Shown: positions 1 through 5,836 of the stretch, in pieces
Numbering within the stretch: the first letter of the stretch is position 1
How the letters are laid out: each line of letters opens with the position of its first letter
DNA from: an uncultured Chloroflexota bacterium
GTDB taxonomy: Bacteria > Chloroflexota > Anaerolineae > Anaerolineales > Anaerolineaceae
NCBI GenBank assembly: GCA_902795255.1
Contig: CADBKS010000125.1
Location: 1 to 8,427 of the forward strand
DNA length: 8,427 bases
Direction of reading: 5' to 3'
Made by a program: the position numbers and the translations under genes
Notes under the pieces: model-generated
What the model was told of the DNA's origin: nothing
The model's input: only the letters and a program-made list of their open reading frames with translations
Databases searched by the model: none

Positions 1-168
1 TTCTTCCGGGGCGTTATCGATCTGATCGTAAGCGCGGAAGTCAGCTCCACCCAGGAGTGCGCAGTATTTCGTGATCGCTGCGGTCAGAGTGGTTTTACCA
101 TGGTCAATGTGACCCATTGTACCCACATTAAGATGGGGCTTGCTTCGGTCAAAATGTTGTTTTGCCAT
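1..168 (-). CDS. tuf: Elongation factor Tu, N-terminal 56 residues (partial)
   Basis: EF-Tu is the GTPase that delivers aminoacyl-tRNA to the ribosome in the cytoplasm. Only the first 56 codons are present; the gene continues past the left edge. The protein begins [20 protein letters not shown]. The P-loop (G1) is GHIDHGKT at residues 19-26, with Ile where most EF-Tu have Val. The fragment ends in the characteristic [11 protein letters not shown] run just before switch I. The ATG at 168 is preceded by an AGGGAG ribosome binding site. The gene is the last visible member of a tRNA-tuf operon: the tRNA-Thr(GGU) gene ends 48 nt upstream of the start codon. Identification is secure from the sequence; whether this is the only tuf copy cannot be seen here. 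Confidence 0.97.
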   Translation of the reverse strand, partial: MAKQHFDRSKPHLNVGTMGHIDHGKTTLTAAITKYCALLGGADFRAYDQIDNAPEE

Positions 169-199
169 TTTTACTCCCTATAAAATGATGTAAACCTGT

Positions 200-205
200 A
201 TTATA
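200..205 (-). promoter_or_regulatory. Possible internal -10 box for tuf
   Basis: A perfect TATAAT hexamer lies on the minus strand in the 48-nt gap between tRNA-Thr(GGU) and tuf. No recognisable -35 hexamer sits 16-18 bp upstream, because that position falls within the tRNA 3' end. It could add tuf-only transcription, or it may be chance. Directly upstream, the tRNA 3' GGGC could pair with GCCC across a seven-nucleotide U-rich loop (207-221). Confidence 0.25.
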
Positions 206-216
206 CGGGCAAAAAG

Positions 217-289
217 AGCCCTAAATCGGATTCGAACCGATGACCTCACCCTTACCAAGGGTGCGCTCTACCAACTGAGCTATTAGGGC
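217..289 (-). tRNA. tRNA-Thr (anticodon GGU)
   Basis: A 73-nt cloverleaf. The 7-bp acceptor stem is GCCCTAA/TTAGGGC, the D arm is GCTC-AGTTGGTA-GAGC, the anticodon stem is CACCC/GGGTG with loop TTGGTAA (anticodon GGT, reading ACC/ACU), and the T arm has the TTCGAAT loop. The discriminator is U, as expected for many bacterial tRNA-Thr. CCA is not encoded, so it must be added after transcription. A short T-run follows immediately. It is the third tRNA of the operon and lies directly before tuf, the position of thrT in E. coli. Confidence 0.96.
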
Positions 290-311
290 TTGAATAACTT
301 ATTGCCTAACG

Positions 312-363
312 CTGATTTTCAATATGAGAGCTGGCTTTCACCAGCTTCTCATTGAAAAATCAG
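312..363 (-). other. Long hairpin between tRNA-Tyr and tRNA-Thr(GGU)
   Basis: An imperfect inverted repeat: arm 312-334 pairs with 341-363 through about 21 base pairs, with single-base bulges at 347 and 359, a two-base bulge at 322-323 and a six-base loop (335-340). Its outer edge abuts the 3' end of tRNA-Tyr with no gap. In RNA this would be a stable stem, plausibly a processing signal (RNase III or RNase Z context) for the tRNA-tuf transcript. It lacks a terminal U-run, so it is not a standard terminator. It occupies the position of the tRNA-Gly gene in the E. coli operon. Confidence 0.6.
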
Positions 364-446
364 TGGTGAGTGAAGGATTCGAACCTCCGAAAGCTTCTGC
401 TATCTGATTTACAGTCAGACCCCGTTGGCCACTTGGGTAACTCACC
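364..446 (-). tRNA. tRNA-Tyr (anticodon GUA)
   Basis: An 83-nt class II tRNA. The acceptor stem begins GGTGAGT and closes with ACTCACC, and the discriminator is A. The anticodon loop CTGTAAA gives anticodon GTA. The long variable arm (AGCAGAAGCTTTC region) and the TTCGAAT T-loop are present, as expected for bacterial tRNA-Tyr. CCA is not encoded. It is the middle tRNA of the operon, flanked on both sides by hairpin-forming spacers. Confidence 0.96.
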
Positions 447-457
447 ATTTATTGTTC

Positions 458-508
458 CGAACTGTTGTCAGTTCGTTAGCGTCCTTGAATCGCTTCAAAA
501 ACACTAAC
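458..508 (-). other. Two consecutive hairpins between tRNA-Thr(UGU) and tRNA-Tyr
   Basis: A perfect 7-bp stem, CGAACTG/CAGTTCG with a four-base loop, spans 458-475. It directly adjoins a longer stem at 475-508, in which GTTAGCGT pairs with ACACTAAC with one mismatch. A small internal loop then leads to a perfect TTGAA/TTCAA stem with a four-base loop at 490-493. The spacer is 75 nt and almost entirely base-paired. The likely role is spacing and processing of the tRNA precursor. No coding function is visible. Confidence 0.5.
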
Positions 509-521
509 TAGCTTACAACTG

Positions 522-594
522 AGCCGACAATCGGGCTCGAACCGATGACCTGCCGCTTACAAGGCGGCCGCTCTGCCAACTGAGCTATGTCGGC
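522..594 (-). tRNA. tRNA-Thr (anticodon UGU)
   Basis: A 73-nt cloverleaf with acceptor stem GCCGACA/TGTCGGC, D arm GCTC-AGTTGGCA-GAGC, anticodon stem GCCGC/GGCGG (one G-C register) with loop CTTGTAA (anticodon TGT), and T-loop TTCGAGC. The discriminator is U and no CCA is encoded. It is the first gene of the tRNA-tuf operon and lies about 28 nt downstream of a consensus -10 box. It corresponds in position to E. coli thrU. Confidence 0.96.
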
Positions 595-622
595 GCAATG
601 GATAACTCCATTCGCGCATCTT

Positions 623-650
623 ATTATAGCAGTGGAAGCTTTTTTGTCAA
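623..650 (-). promoter_or_regulatory. Proximal sigma-70 promoter (P2) of the tRNA-tuf operon
   Basis: On the minus strand a perfect TTGACA (650-645) and a perfect TATAAT (628-623) are separated by 16 bp. The -10 is preceded by TGC, giving an extended -10. The predicted start is near 616, about 22 nt before tRNA-Thr(UGU). The region just after the -10 is GC-rich (GATGCGCG), like the discriminators of stringently controlled stable-RNA promoters. That regulatory reading is inference. Confidence 0.88.
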
Positions 651-713
651 GATATTTTCTCAATTTTGTGACTGCCTGATTTCGCCGTCACCGCATCACT
701 GCCACAAGACAAG

Positions 714-741
714 ATTATACTACAAGGATCTTTTTTGGCAA
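714..741 (-). promoter_or_regulatory. Distal sigma-70 promoter (P1) of the tRNA-tuf operon
   Basis: TTGCCA (741-736, five of six matches to consensus) and TATAAT (719-714) are spaced by 16 bp on the minus strand. This lies 91 bp upstream of the proximal promoter. Tandem promoters are typical of highly expressed stable-RNA operons. Confidence 0.65.
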
Positions 742-840
742 TAAATTGGTGAAAAATATTATTACAGCACAAATCGGGGAAAATCGGGGCCGTTCTCCTG
801 TCCCAATATTATATTAACGTCATATTTCATCCGGAGTTGT

Positions 841-869
841 TTGACAAAGCATGCGACCTGTGTAATAAT
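841..869 (+). promoter_or_regulatory. Promoter of the riboswitch-metK transcript
   Basis: A perfect TTGACA at 841-846 is followed after 17 bp by AATAAT at 864-869. TG lies one base before the hexamer, giving an extended -10. The predicted start is near 876, about 22 nt before the first base pair of the SAM aptamer. This fits a leader that begins just upstream of the riboswitch. Confidence 0.78.
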
Positions 870-897
870 AACCTTAATAAATTTCGCCCCTGAGGCG

Positions 898-1003
<106 letters not shown>

Positions 1004-1008
<5 letters not shown>

Positions 1009-1062
1009 GGCACGGACACTGTATATGAGAGTGAGCCCCCTTAGAATCCAAGGGGGCTTTTT
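1004..1062 (+). terminator. Riboswitch expression platform: antiterminator and intrinsic terminator
   Basis: The terminator stem GCCCCCTT (1035-1042) pairs with AAGGGGGC (1050-1057) over a seven-base loop and is followed by five T (1058-1062). The 5' arm of the terminator can instead pair with 1004-1011, AAGAGGGC, which is seven pairs with one A-C mismatch. That segment contains the 3' strand of P1. The two states therefore exclude each other. SAM binding locks P1 and lets the terminator form; without SAM the antiterminator forms and metK is transcribed. Confidence 0.88.
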
Positions 1063-1080
1063 GATAGGAGAGAACCATTT

Positions 1081-2289
1081 ATGTCTACTTTCATGAACTC
1101 ACCGAAGTTCTACTTCACGTCCGAATCCGTGACGGAAGGCCATCCCGACAAGATCTGCGACCAGATCAGCGACGCCGTTCTGGATGCCTGCTTCGCGCAG
1201 GATCCCTATTCCCGTGTAGCCTGCGAGACCTTCACCAAAACCGGTTTCGTGATGCTGGCCGGCGAGATCACCACGAACGCCTTTGTCAATTTCGACGAAC
1301 TGGTCCGCAAGGTCGTCAATGAGATCGGCTATGATGACGCCGCAAAAGGCTTCGACGGCCACACCTGCGCCGTCATGTCCGCCATCTGCAGCCAGTCCCC
1401 GGATATCGCCATGGGTGTCGACGCCGCGCTCGAAAAGAAGAGCGGGGAAATGACCGATGACGACATCGAAGCTGTCGGTGCCGGAGACCAGGGCATTATG
1501 TTCGGTTATGCCTGCAATGAGACCGCCACGCTGATGCCGATGCCGATCTACCTTGCCCACCGCCTGTGCGAACAGCTCTCCAAAGTCCGGAAAGACGGCA
1601 CCCTGCCGTGGCTGCGCCCGGACGGCAAGAGCCAGGTCACGGTCGAATACGCTTACGGGAAACCGAAACGCATCGACACCGTCCTGATCTCCACCCAGCA
1701 CGCGGACAGCATCTCCCAGGAAGAGATCCGCGAAGCCATCATCAAATACGTGATCGATCCGGTCCTCCCGAAGGAAATGGTCGATGACACCCTGAAGATC
1801 TACGTCAACCCGACCGGCCGCTTCGTTATCGGCGGGCCGATGGGCGATGCCGGACTCACCGGCCGCAAGATCATCGTCGACACCTACGGCGGCATGGGCC
1901 GTCACGGCGGCGGTGCCTTCAGCGGCAAAGACTGCACCAAAGTCGACCGCTCCGCTGCATACGCTGCCCGCTGGGTCGCCAAGAACGTCGTTGCCGCCGG
2001 TCTGGCTGACCGCTGCGAAGTCCAGCTTTCCTACGCCATCGGCGTCGCGAAACCGCTGAGCATCAACGTGGAAACCTTCGGCACCGGAAAGATCGACGAT
2101 CAGAAGATCGCCGCCATCATCGACGAACACTTCGACCTGCGCCCGGGCGCCATCATCCGCGACCTGAAGCTGCGCCGCCCGATCTACCGCAAGACCGCTG
2201 CCTACGGGCATTTCGGCCGCGAAGACGCCGATTTCACCTGGGAAGCCACCGACAAGGTTGCCGAACTGAAAGCTGCCGCGGGACTCTGA
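1081..2289 (+). CDS. metK: S-adenosylmethionine synthetase (methionine adenosyltransferase)
   Basis: This cytoplasmic enzyme makes S-adenosylmethionine from methionine and ATP, releasing phosphate and pyrophosphate; it is the central methyl-donor step. It has 402 residues, a normal length for bacterial MetK (about 380-400). Visible signatures are [20 protein letters not shown] with the ATP-binding His21 and metal-binding Asp23, GAGDQG (133-138), [11 protein letters not shown] (243-253), and the glycine-rich loop GGGAFSGKD (276-284) followed by TKVDRSAAY. The start at 1081 has AGGAG at 1066-1070 with a 10-nt gap. An internal Met at codon 5 is a less likely alternative. The gene is monocistronic, read from an upstream SAM-I riboswitch, and ends at a strong terminator. 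No key residue appears missing. Confidence 0.98.
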   Translation: MSTFMNSPKFYFTSESVTEGHPDKICDQISDAVLDACFAQDPYSRVACETFTKTGFVMLAGEITTNAFVNFDELVRKVVNEIGYDDAAKGFDGHTCAVMSAICSQSPDIAMGVDAALEKKSGEMTDDDIEAVGAGDQGIMFGYACNETATLMPMPIYLAHRLCEQLSKVRKDGTLPWLRPDGKSQVTVEYAYGKPKRIDTVLISTQHADSISQEEIREAIIKYVIDPVLPKEMVDDTLKIYVNPTGRFVIGGPMGDAGLTGRKIIVDTYGGMGRHGGGAFSGKDCTKVDRSAAYAARWVAKNVVAAGLADRCEVQLSYAIGVAKPLSINVETFGTGKIDDQKIAAIIDEHFDLRPGAIIRDLKLRRPIYRKTAAYGHFGREDADFTWEATDKVAELKAAAGL

Positions 2290-2323
2290 TCCGGGTCCGA
2301 AACAGCGATCCGCAAACCATGAT

Positions 2324-2358
2324 AAAAAAGGGACTGCCCGGCCGGGCAGCCCCTTTTT
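2324..2358. terminator. Bidirectional intrinsic terminator between metK and the M32 peptidase gene
   Basis: A GC-rich stem, CTGCCC/GGGCAG over a GGCC loop, continues through GGG/CCC after one mismatch. It is flanked by six A on the left and five T on the right. On either strand this gives hairpin plus U-run. It lies between the two convergent stop codons (2289 and 2377) and can end both transcripts. Confidence 0.9.
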
Positions 2359-2376
2359 CTTTCGCGGAAACCGGTC

Positions 2377-3888
2377 TTACAGACCGTAAACCGCGGAGAA
2401 CTTTTCTTTAAGGTAGCGGCAGTAGTACTCCGCGGAGAACTTCTCCCCGCAGTACTGTTCGAACAGCGGGGTCGGGTCCAGCATACAGCCATATTTGAAG
2501 ACATGCTCCGTGAGCCAGTCCACAACGGGCTGCAGATCGCCCTTCGCGCAGCATGCGTCCACATCCACATCCCGCTTCATCCGCGCGCACATCTGCGCAC
2601 CGTAGGCATTCCCGAGCGCGTAAGTCGGGAAATAGCCGAAGGAACCGCTGCCCCAGTGGGAATCCTGCAGCACACCCTTCGTATCATTCGGGACATCCAC
2701 ACCCAGATATTCCTTCATCTTCTCATTCCAGACCCGCGGCAGATCCGCCACAGAGATCTCACCGCCGATCAGCGCTTTCTCGATCTCATAGCGCACCATC
2801 ACATGCAGGCAGTAGGTCAGTTCATCAGCTTCCGTGCGGATCAGGGACGGCTGCGCGATATTGACCGCCTTGTAAAACTCCTCCGCTGTGACATCCTTCA
2901 TCTGTTCCGGGAACAGTTCCTTCATCTTCGGCAGGATAAACGAACAGAAGCCGTACGAGCGTCCGATGATATTTTCAAAGAAACGGGAAATGCTCTCATG
3001 GATACCGGAAGATGCTCCGGAAGCCAGGGAGGTCCAGCGCAGGTCATCGCCGGTATGCAGTTCGTAGAGTGCGTGTCCGCCCTCATGCATCACGGAATAG
3101 AAGGAGCTCATCGGATCATCCCGGTGGTAATGGGTCGTGATACGGACATCATCCTTATTGAATTCAAGCGTAAACGGGTGCTCCGTCTCACCGATCGTAC
3201 AGTGAGCCGGATCGATCGTCAGGACCTTCATCAGATAATCGGAAAGCTCATGCTGTTTTTCGAGCGAAAAATCCCCGAAGAGGAAACCGGACTCCGGCTG
3301 GCGGCCTTTTTCGGTGATCGCGCGGACCAGCGGAACGATCGTTTCCCGGATCGAGGCGAAAAAGCTGTCCAGCGTCTCCGACGTCAAGCCGTACTCGTAA
3401 TCCTCAAGCAGCACGTCATAAGGAAGGCGTTTATGCTCCGGATCCCAGTAATCAATGAAACGCAGCTGTGAGGCGACGATCTTTTCCAGATACGGGGCGA
3501 AGGAGGCAAAATCATTGTCATGCTTGGCCTTTACCCAGACGTTCTGGCTTTCAGAGATCAGCACATCATATTTTACGTACTCATCCTGCGGGATGGCTTT
3601 CATGCGGTCATAATCGCGCTTCAGCATTTCCGCCTGCCGGGCTGCCCGCGCCGGGAGCTCCGTCTTCCGTTCCGAAAGTTCACGGAGCAGCGCTCCGGTC
3701 TCTTCCGATGCGAAAAGCTTGTAGCGCTCGTTGGAAATATACTCCATCACCACACTGCGTCCCGCAGCGGTATCCTGCGGGGCGGCGGTCATGGCATCCA
3801 GTTCCACGGCGGCGCCGAGATGGTGGAAAACATAGAGCGAACGTTCAAGTTCATCCAGACTTTTGATCAGTTCTTCAGTGGTGCGCAT
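2377..3888 (-). CDS. M32-family metallocarboxypeptidase (Taq/Pfu type)
   Basis: This is a zinc/cobalt-dependent carboxypeptidase that removes C-terminal residues from peptides. It has no signal peptide, so it is probably cytoplasmic and involved in peptide turnover. It has 503 residues, the usual size of the M32 family. The active site HEGGH is at 268-272, preceded by HPFT (237-240) and RITTHY (249-254). The third metal-ligand motif HESISR begins at 297; it has Ile where many members have Gln. RTEADELTYCLHVMVRYEIE and GVLQDSHW...GSFGYFPTYALG follow in family order. The ATG at 3888 has AAGGA eight bases upstream. The gene stands alone, divergent from the EamA transporter and convergent with metK. 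The family assignment is secure; the physiological substrate is not known. Confidence 0.95.
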   Translation of the reverse strand: MRTTEELIKSLDELERSLYVFHHLGAAVELDAMTAAPQDTAAGRSVVMEYISNERYKLFASEETGALLRELSERKTELPARAARQAEMLKRDYDRMKAIPQDEYVKYDVLISESQNVWVKAKHDNDFASFAPYLEKIVASQLRFIDYWDPEHKRLPYDVLLEDYEYGLTSETLDSFFASIRETIVPLVRAITEKGRQPESGFLFGDFSLEKQHELSDYLMKVLTIDPAHCTIGETEHPFTLEFNKDDVRITTHYHRDDPMSSFYSVMHEGGHALYELHTGDDLRWTSLASGASSGIHESISRFFENIIGRSYGFCSFILPKMKELFPEQMKDVTAEEFYKAVNIAQPSLIRTEADELTYCLHVMVRYEIEKALIGGEISVADLPRVWNEKMKEYLGVDVPNDTKGVLQDSHWGSGSFGYFPTYALGNAYGAQMCARMKRDVDVDACCAKGDLQPVVDWLTEHVFKYGCMLDPTPLFEQYCGEKFSAEYYCRYLKEKFSAVYGL

Positions 3889-3935
3889 TGTAAAAATCCT
3901 TTCGATTCGGGAAAAGCGTCTTTCCCTTATTCGTA

Positions 3936-3980
3936 ATTATACACACAAACACAGCCGGCTCTTTATGCGGATGGTATAAT
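3936..3980. promoter_or_regulatory. Divergent -10 boxes in the M32 / EamA intergenic region
   Basis: A perfect TATAAT occurs on the plus strand at 3975-3980, facing the transporter. Another occurs on the minus strand at 3941-3936, facing the peptidase gene. Neither has a clear TTGACA at normal spacing, and the two would-be -35 regions nearly overlap around 3952-3964. They are probably a back-to-back promoter pair that is weak or activator-assisted. The -35 absence is seen; activation is only a guess. Confidence 0.5.
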
Positions 3981-4011
3981 AGCCCCGAAACTTTTGACCC
4001 GGAAAAACGAT

Positions 4012-4884
4012 ATGAAAAACAGAAACGGCAATCCCCATCCCTACGCGCTGATCACCATCCTGTGCTGGGCACCGACCTATGTCATGTCCCACATGCTCGC
4101 GCCGTATTTCAGTCCCGCGGCGCTCGGCAGCATGCGCTATACCATCGCCGGCCTGATCCTGGCCGCGATCCTGGCCGCCCGCAGGACACCCCTTCCGGAG
4201 CGGAAGGATATCCCGTGGTTTGCGCTCTCGGCCGTCTGTGGTTTCAGCCTGTACATGATCGTGTTCAACATCGGGACCTCGCTCACAAGCTCCGCGACCT
4301 CCAGCGTCATCATCGCGGCCACCCCGGTCTTCACCGGCATTCTGGCTTCGATCCTTTTCAGGGAACGTCTGAATGTCCTGCAGTGGGGCGCGATGGCGGT
4401 CCAGTTCGCCGGAGTGATCATCCTGGTGTTGGAAGGCGGGAGCCTGAACCTCAACCACGGTGTGTTCTGGCTGCTGCTGAGCGCTCTGCTGCTCGGGACG
4501 TACAACATCATGCAGCGGCGCTTCACAAAAAAATATCCGCCCTTCCTGACCTCCGCATTTACGGTCATTCTGGGCGGACTGGAGCTGATCTGGGCGCTCC
4601 CGGAAGGCATCCGGGATTTCGGGGCGGCTCCCGCGAAAATGCGCCTGTTCGTGATCATACTTGGCGTGTTCTCTTCAGCTGTGGCCTACGTCACCTGGAC
4701 GATCGCTTTTTCCAAAGCCGAAAAGACTTCCGAAGTCTCGAATTACATGTTCATCACCCCGTTTTTCGCAGCTTTGCTCGGATTTCTCCTGAACAACGAA
4801 GTGCCGGGATCCGCGACGCTTGCCGGCGGGCTGATGATCCTTTCCGGCGCGGTCCTGTTCAACAGAGCCGGAAGGAAAGGCTGA
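4012..4884 (+). CDS. EamA/DMT-superfamily transporter
   Basis: A predicted ten-helix inner-membrane permease of the drug/metabolite transporter superfamily. Members export amino acids, metabolites or drugs; the substrate here cannot be read. From ATG 4012 it has 290 residues, typical for two tandem EamA repeats (about residues 8-145 and 150-285). Each repeat has hydrophobic segments of about 20 residues. The first repeat ends with the classic FRERLNVLQWGAMAVQFAGV pattern, and the second with NNEVPGSATLAGGLMILSGA. An in-frame TTG at 3994 would add six charged residues but has no ribosome binding site, so I prefer ATG 4012, although its own GGA-type site is weak. It ends 8 bp before the convergent secreted-protein gene, with no obvious terminator between them. 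Confidence 0.9.
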   Translation: MKNRNGNPHPYALITILCWAPTYVMSHMLAPYFSPAALGSMRYTIAGLILAAILAARRTPLPERKDIPWFALSAVCGFSLYMIVFNIGTSLTSSATSSVIIAATPVFTGILASILFRERLNVLQWGAMAVQFAGVIILVLEGGSLNLNHGVFWLLLSALLLGTYNIMQRRFTKKYPPFLTSAFTVILGGLELIWALPEGIRDFGAAPAKMRLFVIILGVFSSAVAYVTWTIAFSKAEKTSEVSNYMFITPFFAALLGFLLNNEVPGSATLAGGLMILSGAVLFNRAGRKG

Positions 4885-4892
4885 GCGCGGCA

Positions 4893-5711
4893 CTAGATCG
4901 CGTTATACGTGAAGGAGCCCTGGCCGCCCTCGATCGGCGATCCGGAAACCGCGTCATAAAGCTGGAAATAAAACGTCGTCCAGCCAAGATTTTCACTGCC
5001 GTAAGCCGAAACCGTAAAAGCGGCGCGGCCGCCCGGTTTGACCGGGTCATAGGTACGGTCGATCTCAACGCACTCCGCGTGACCGGTGTATTCCCCAACA
5101 TTGCCGGTATGGCACATCTTTAACCGTGCCGGCCAGATCACGGAACCGTCATTCTCAAATACCACATCCAGATTGAAGCGGACATTCGGCGTGTATTCCG
5201 TATGGAACTGCTTGACGACCCCGTTTTCATCCTCACCGATCGTATACGCGTACGAGTTTACCTGTTTGGCGTGGAGCCCGCGGTAAGTCCCGTCCGGCTG
5301 CTGCACGGCTCCGTTGGCGTAATCCCGGATATCATCGATCGGACGCTCCGAAGCCGGCAGCGGCGTCGGGGTGGGAACGGACGGATCCGCGGAAGCCGCT
5401 TCACTGAAGGGGATCTCCGCCGGGAGCTGCGCTTCGGGCGCGGGGCCAACGGCCGCTTCGGGTGTGCTCTGCAGCGGCTGAGCGATCGCCCCGGCAACGC
5501 CGACATATCCCGCAGCGTTCAGTTTCGCGATCAGGTCCGCCTCGACCTCAGCGATCACCGTCGCCTTCATGGCTTCGGGGTTCATTGTCTGCACGACCGC
5601 CTGAACGACGGCTTCCTGTTCATCAAGGCTCAGCTGCGGATGCGCCCCGGCAGCCATGATCAGCAGCAGCGCTGCCGCACCGATCAGTATCAATTTTTGA
5701 GAACGTTTCAT
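4893..5711 (-). CDS. Secreted protein with C-terminal NBR1-type Ig-like domain, function unknown
   Basis: This has 272 residues. Residues 1-23 form a signal peptide: MKRSQK, a hydrophobic core, then A-G-A as a likely signal peptidase I site. There is no lipobox cysteine. Residues 25-75 are predicted helical and acidic (LSLDEQEAVVQAVVQTMNPE). Residues about 78-124 are a Pro/Ala/Thr linker including PSVPTPTPLP. Residues about 168-270 look like an NBR1-type Ig-like beta domain: RFNLDVVFENDGSVIWPARL, then VKPGGRAAFTVSA, then TTFYFQLYD near the end. Cys200 and Cys214 could form a disulfide. This architecture is frequent in Anaerolineae exported proteins; the domain call is by pattern, not by search. 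The ATG at 5711 has purine-rich GAAGA upstream. The sigma-factor gene lies 125 bp upstream on the same strand, which suggests but does not show a link. Confidence 0.75.
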   Translation of the reverse strand: MKRSQKLILIGAAALLLIMAAGAHPQLSLDEQEAVVQAVVQTMNPEAMKATVIAEVEADLIAKLNAAGYVGVAGAIAQPLQSTPEAAVGPAPEAQLPAEIPFSEAASADPSVPTPTPLPASERPIDDIRDYANGAVQQPDGTYRGLHAKQVNSYAYTIGEDENGVVKQFHTEYTPNVRFNLDVVFENDGSVIWPARLKMCHTGNVGEYTGHAECVEIDRTYDPVKPGGRAAFTVSAYGSENLGWTTFYFQLYDAVSGSPIEGGQGSFTYNAI

Positions 5712-5744
5712 GATCTGTCTTCTTTCTCCGTTTGATTAAAATGA

Positions 5745-5753
5745 ATTCTAACA
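5745..5753 (-). promoter_or_regulatory. Possible extended -10 for the secreted-protein gene
   Basis: The minus strand reads TGTTAGAAT: an extended TG, then TAGAAT with five of six consensus matches. It lies about 34 nt before the start codon. No good -35 is visible. It lies downstream of the hairpin at 5783-5801, so the secreted-protein gene could be transcribed separately from the sigma-factor gene. Confidence 0.35.
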
Positions 5754-5773
5754 TAGGAATCCACAGCACCCGG

Positions 5774-5801
5774 AGAAAAGAAACGGGATCGGGAATCCCG
5801 T
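5774..5801 (-). terminator. Intrinsic terminator after the sigma-factor gene
   Basis: On the minus strand a perfect 7-bp stem, ACGGGAT/ATCCCGT with a five-base loop (5783-5801), is followed by TTTCTTTTC. The U-tract is interrupted by C, so termination may be partial. It lies 36 nt after the sigma-factor stop codon and before the secreted-protein gene. Confidence 0.65.
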
Positions 5802-5836
5802 CCGCAGCCGGAACGGCCCCGCGGGAATGCACTGTC

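Noticed and set aside
771..789. Direct repeat AAATCGGGG twice upstream of metK
   Set aside because: It is short and adjacent, with no third copy or link to a promoter. Chance or slippage is sufficient.
1099..2211. A 370-codon open frame on the minus strand opposite metK
   Set aside because: It is an antisense shadow of a GC-rich, highly conserved metK. The predicted protein matches no family I recognise and has no convincing ribosome binding site.
2503..3471. A 322-codon open frame on the plus strand opposite the M32 peptidase
   Set aside because: The composition is low-complexity with many His and Arg residues, as expected for an antisense shadow. The minus-strand frame carries the full set of M32 motifs.
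4062..5123. A 353-codon plus-strand frame overlapping the transporter
   Set aside because: It is a frame-shifted copy of the EamA coding region, rich in Arg, His and Pro and without membrane segments. The real frame shows clear EamA repeats.
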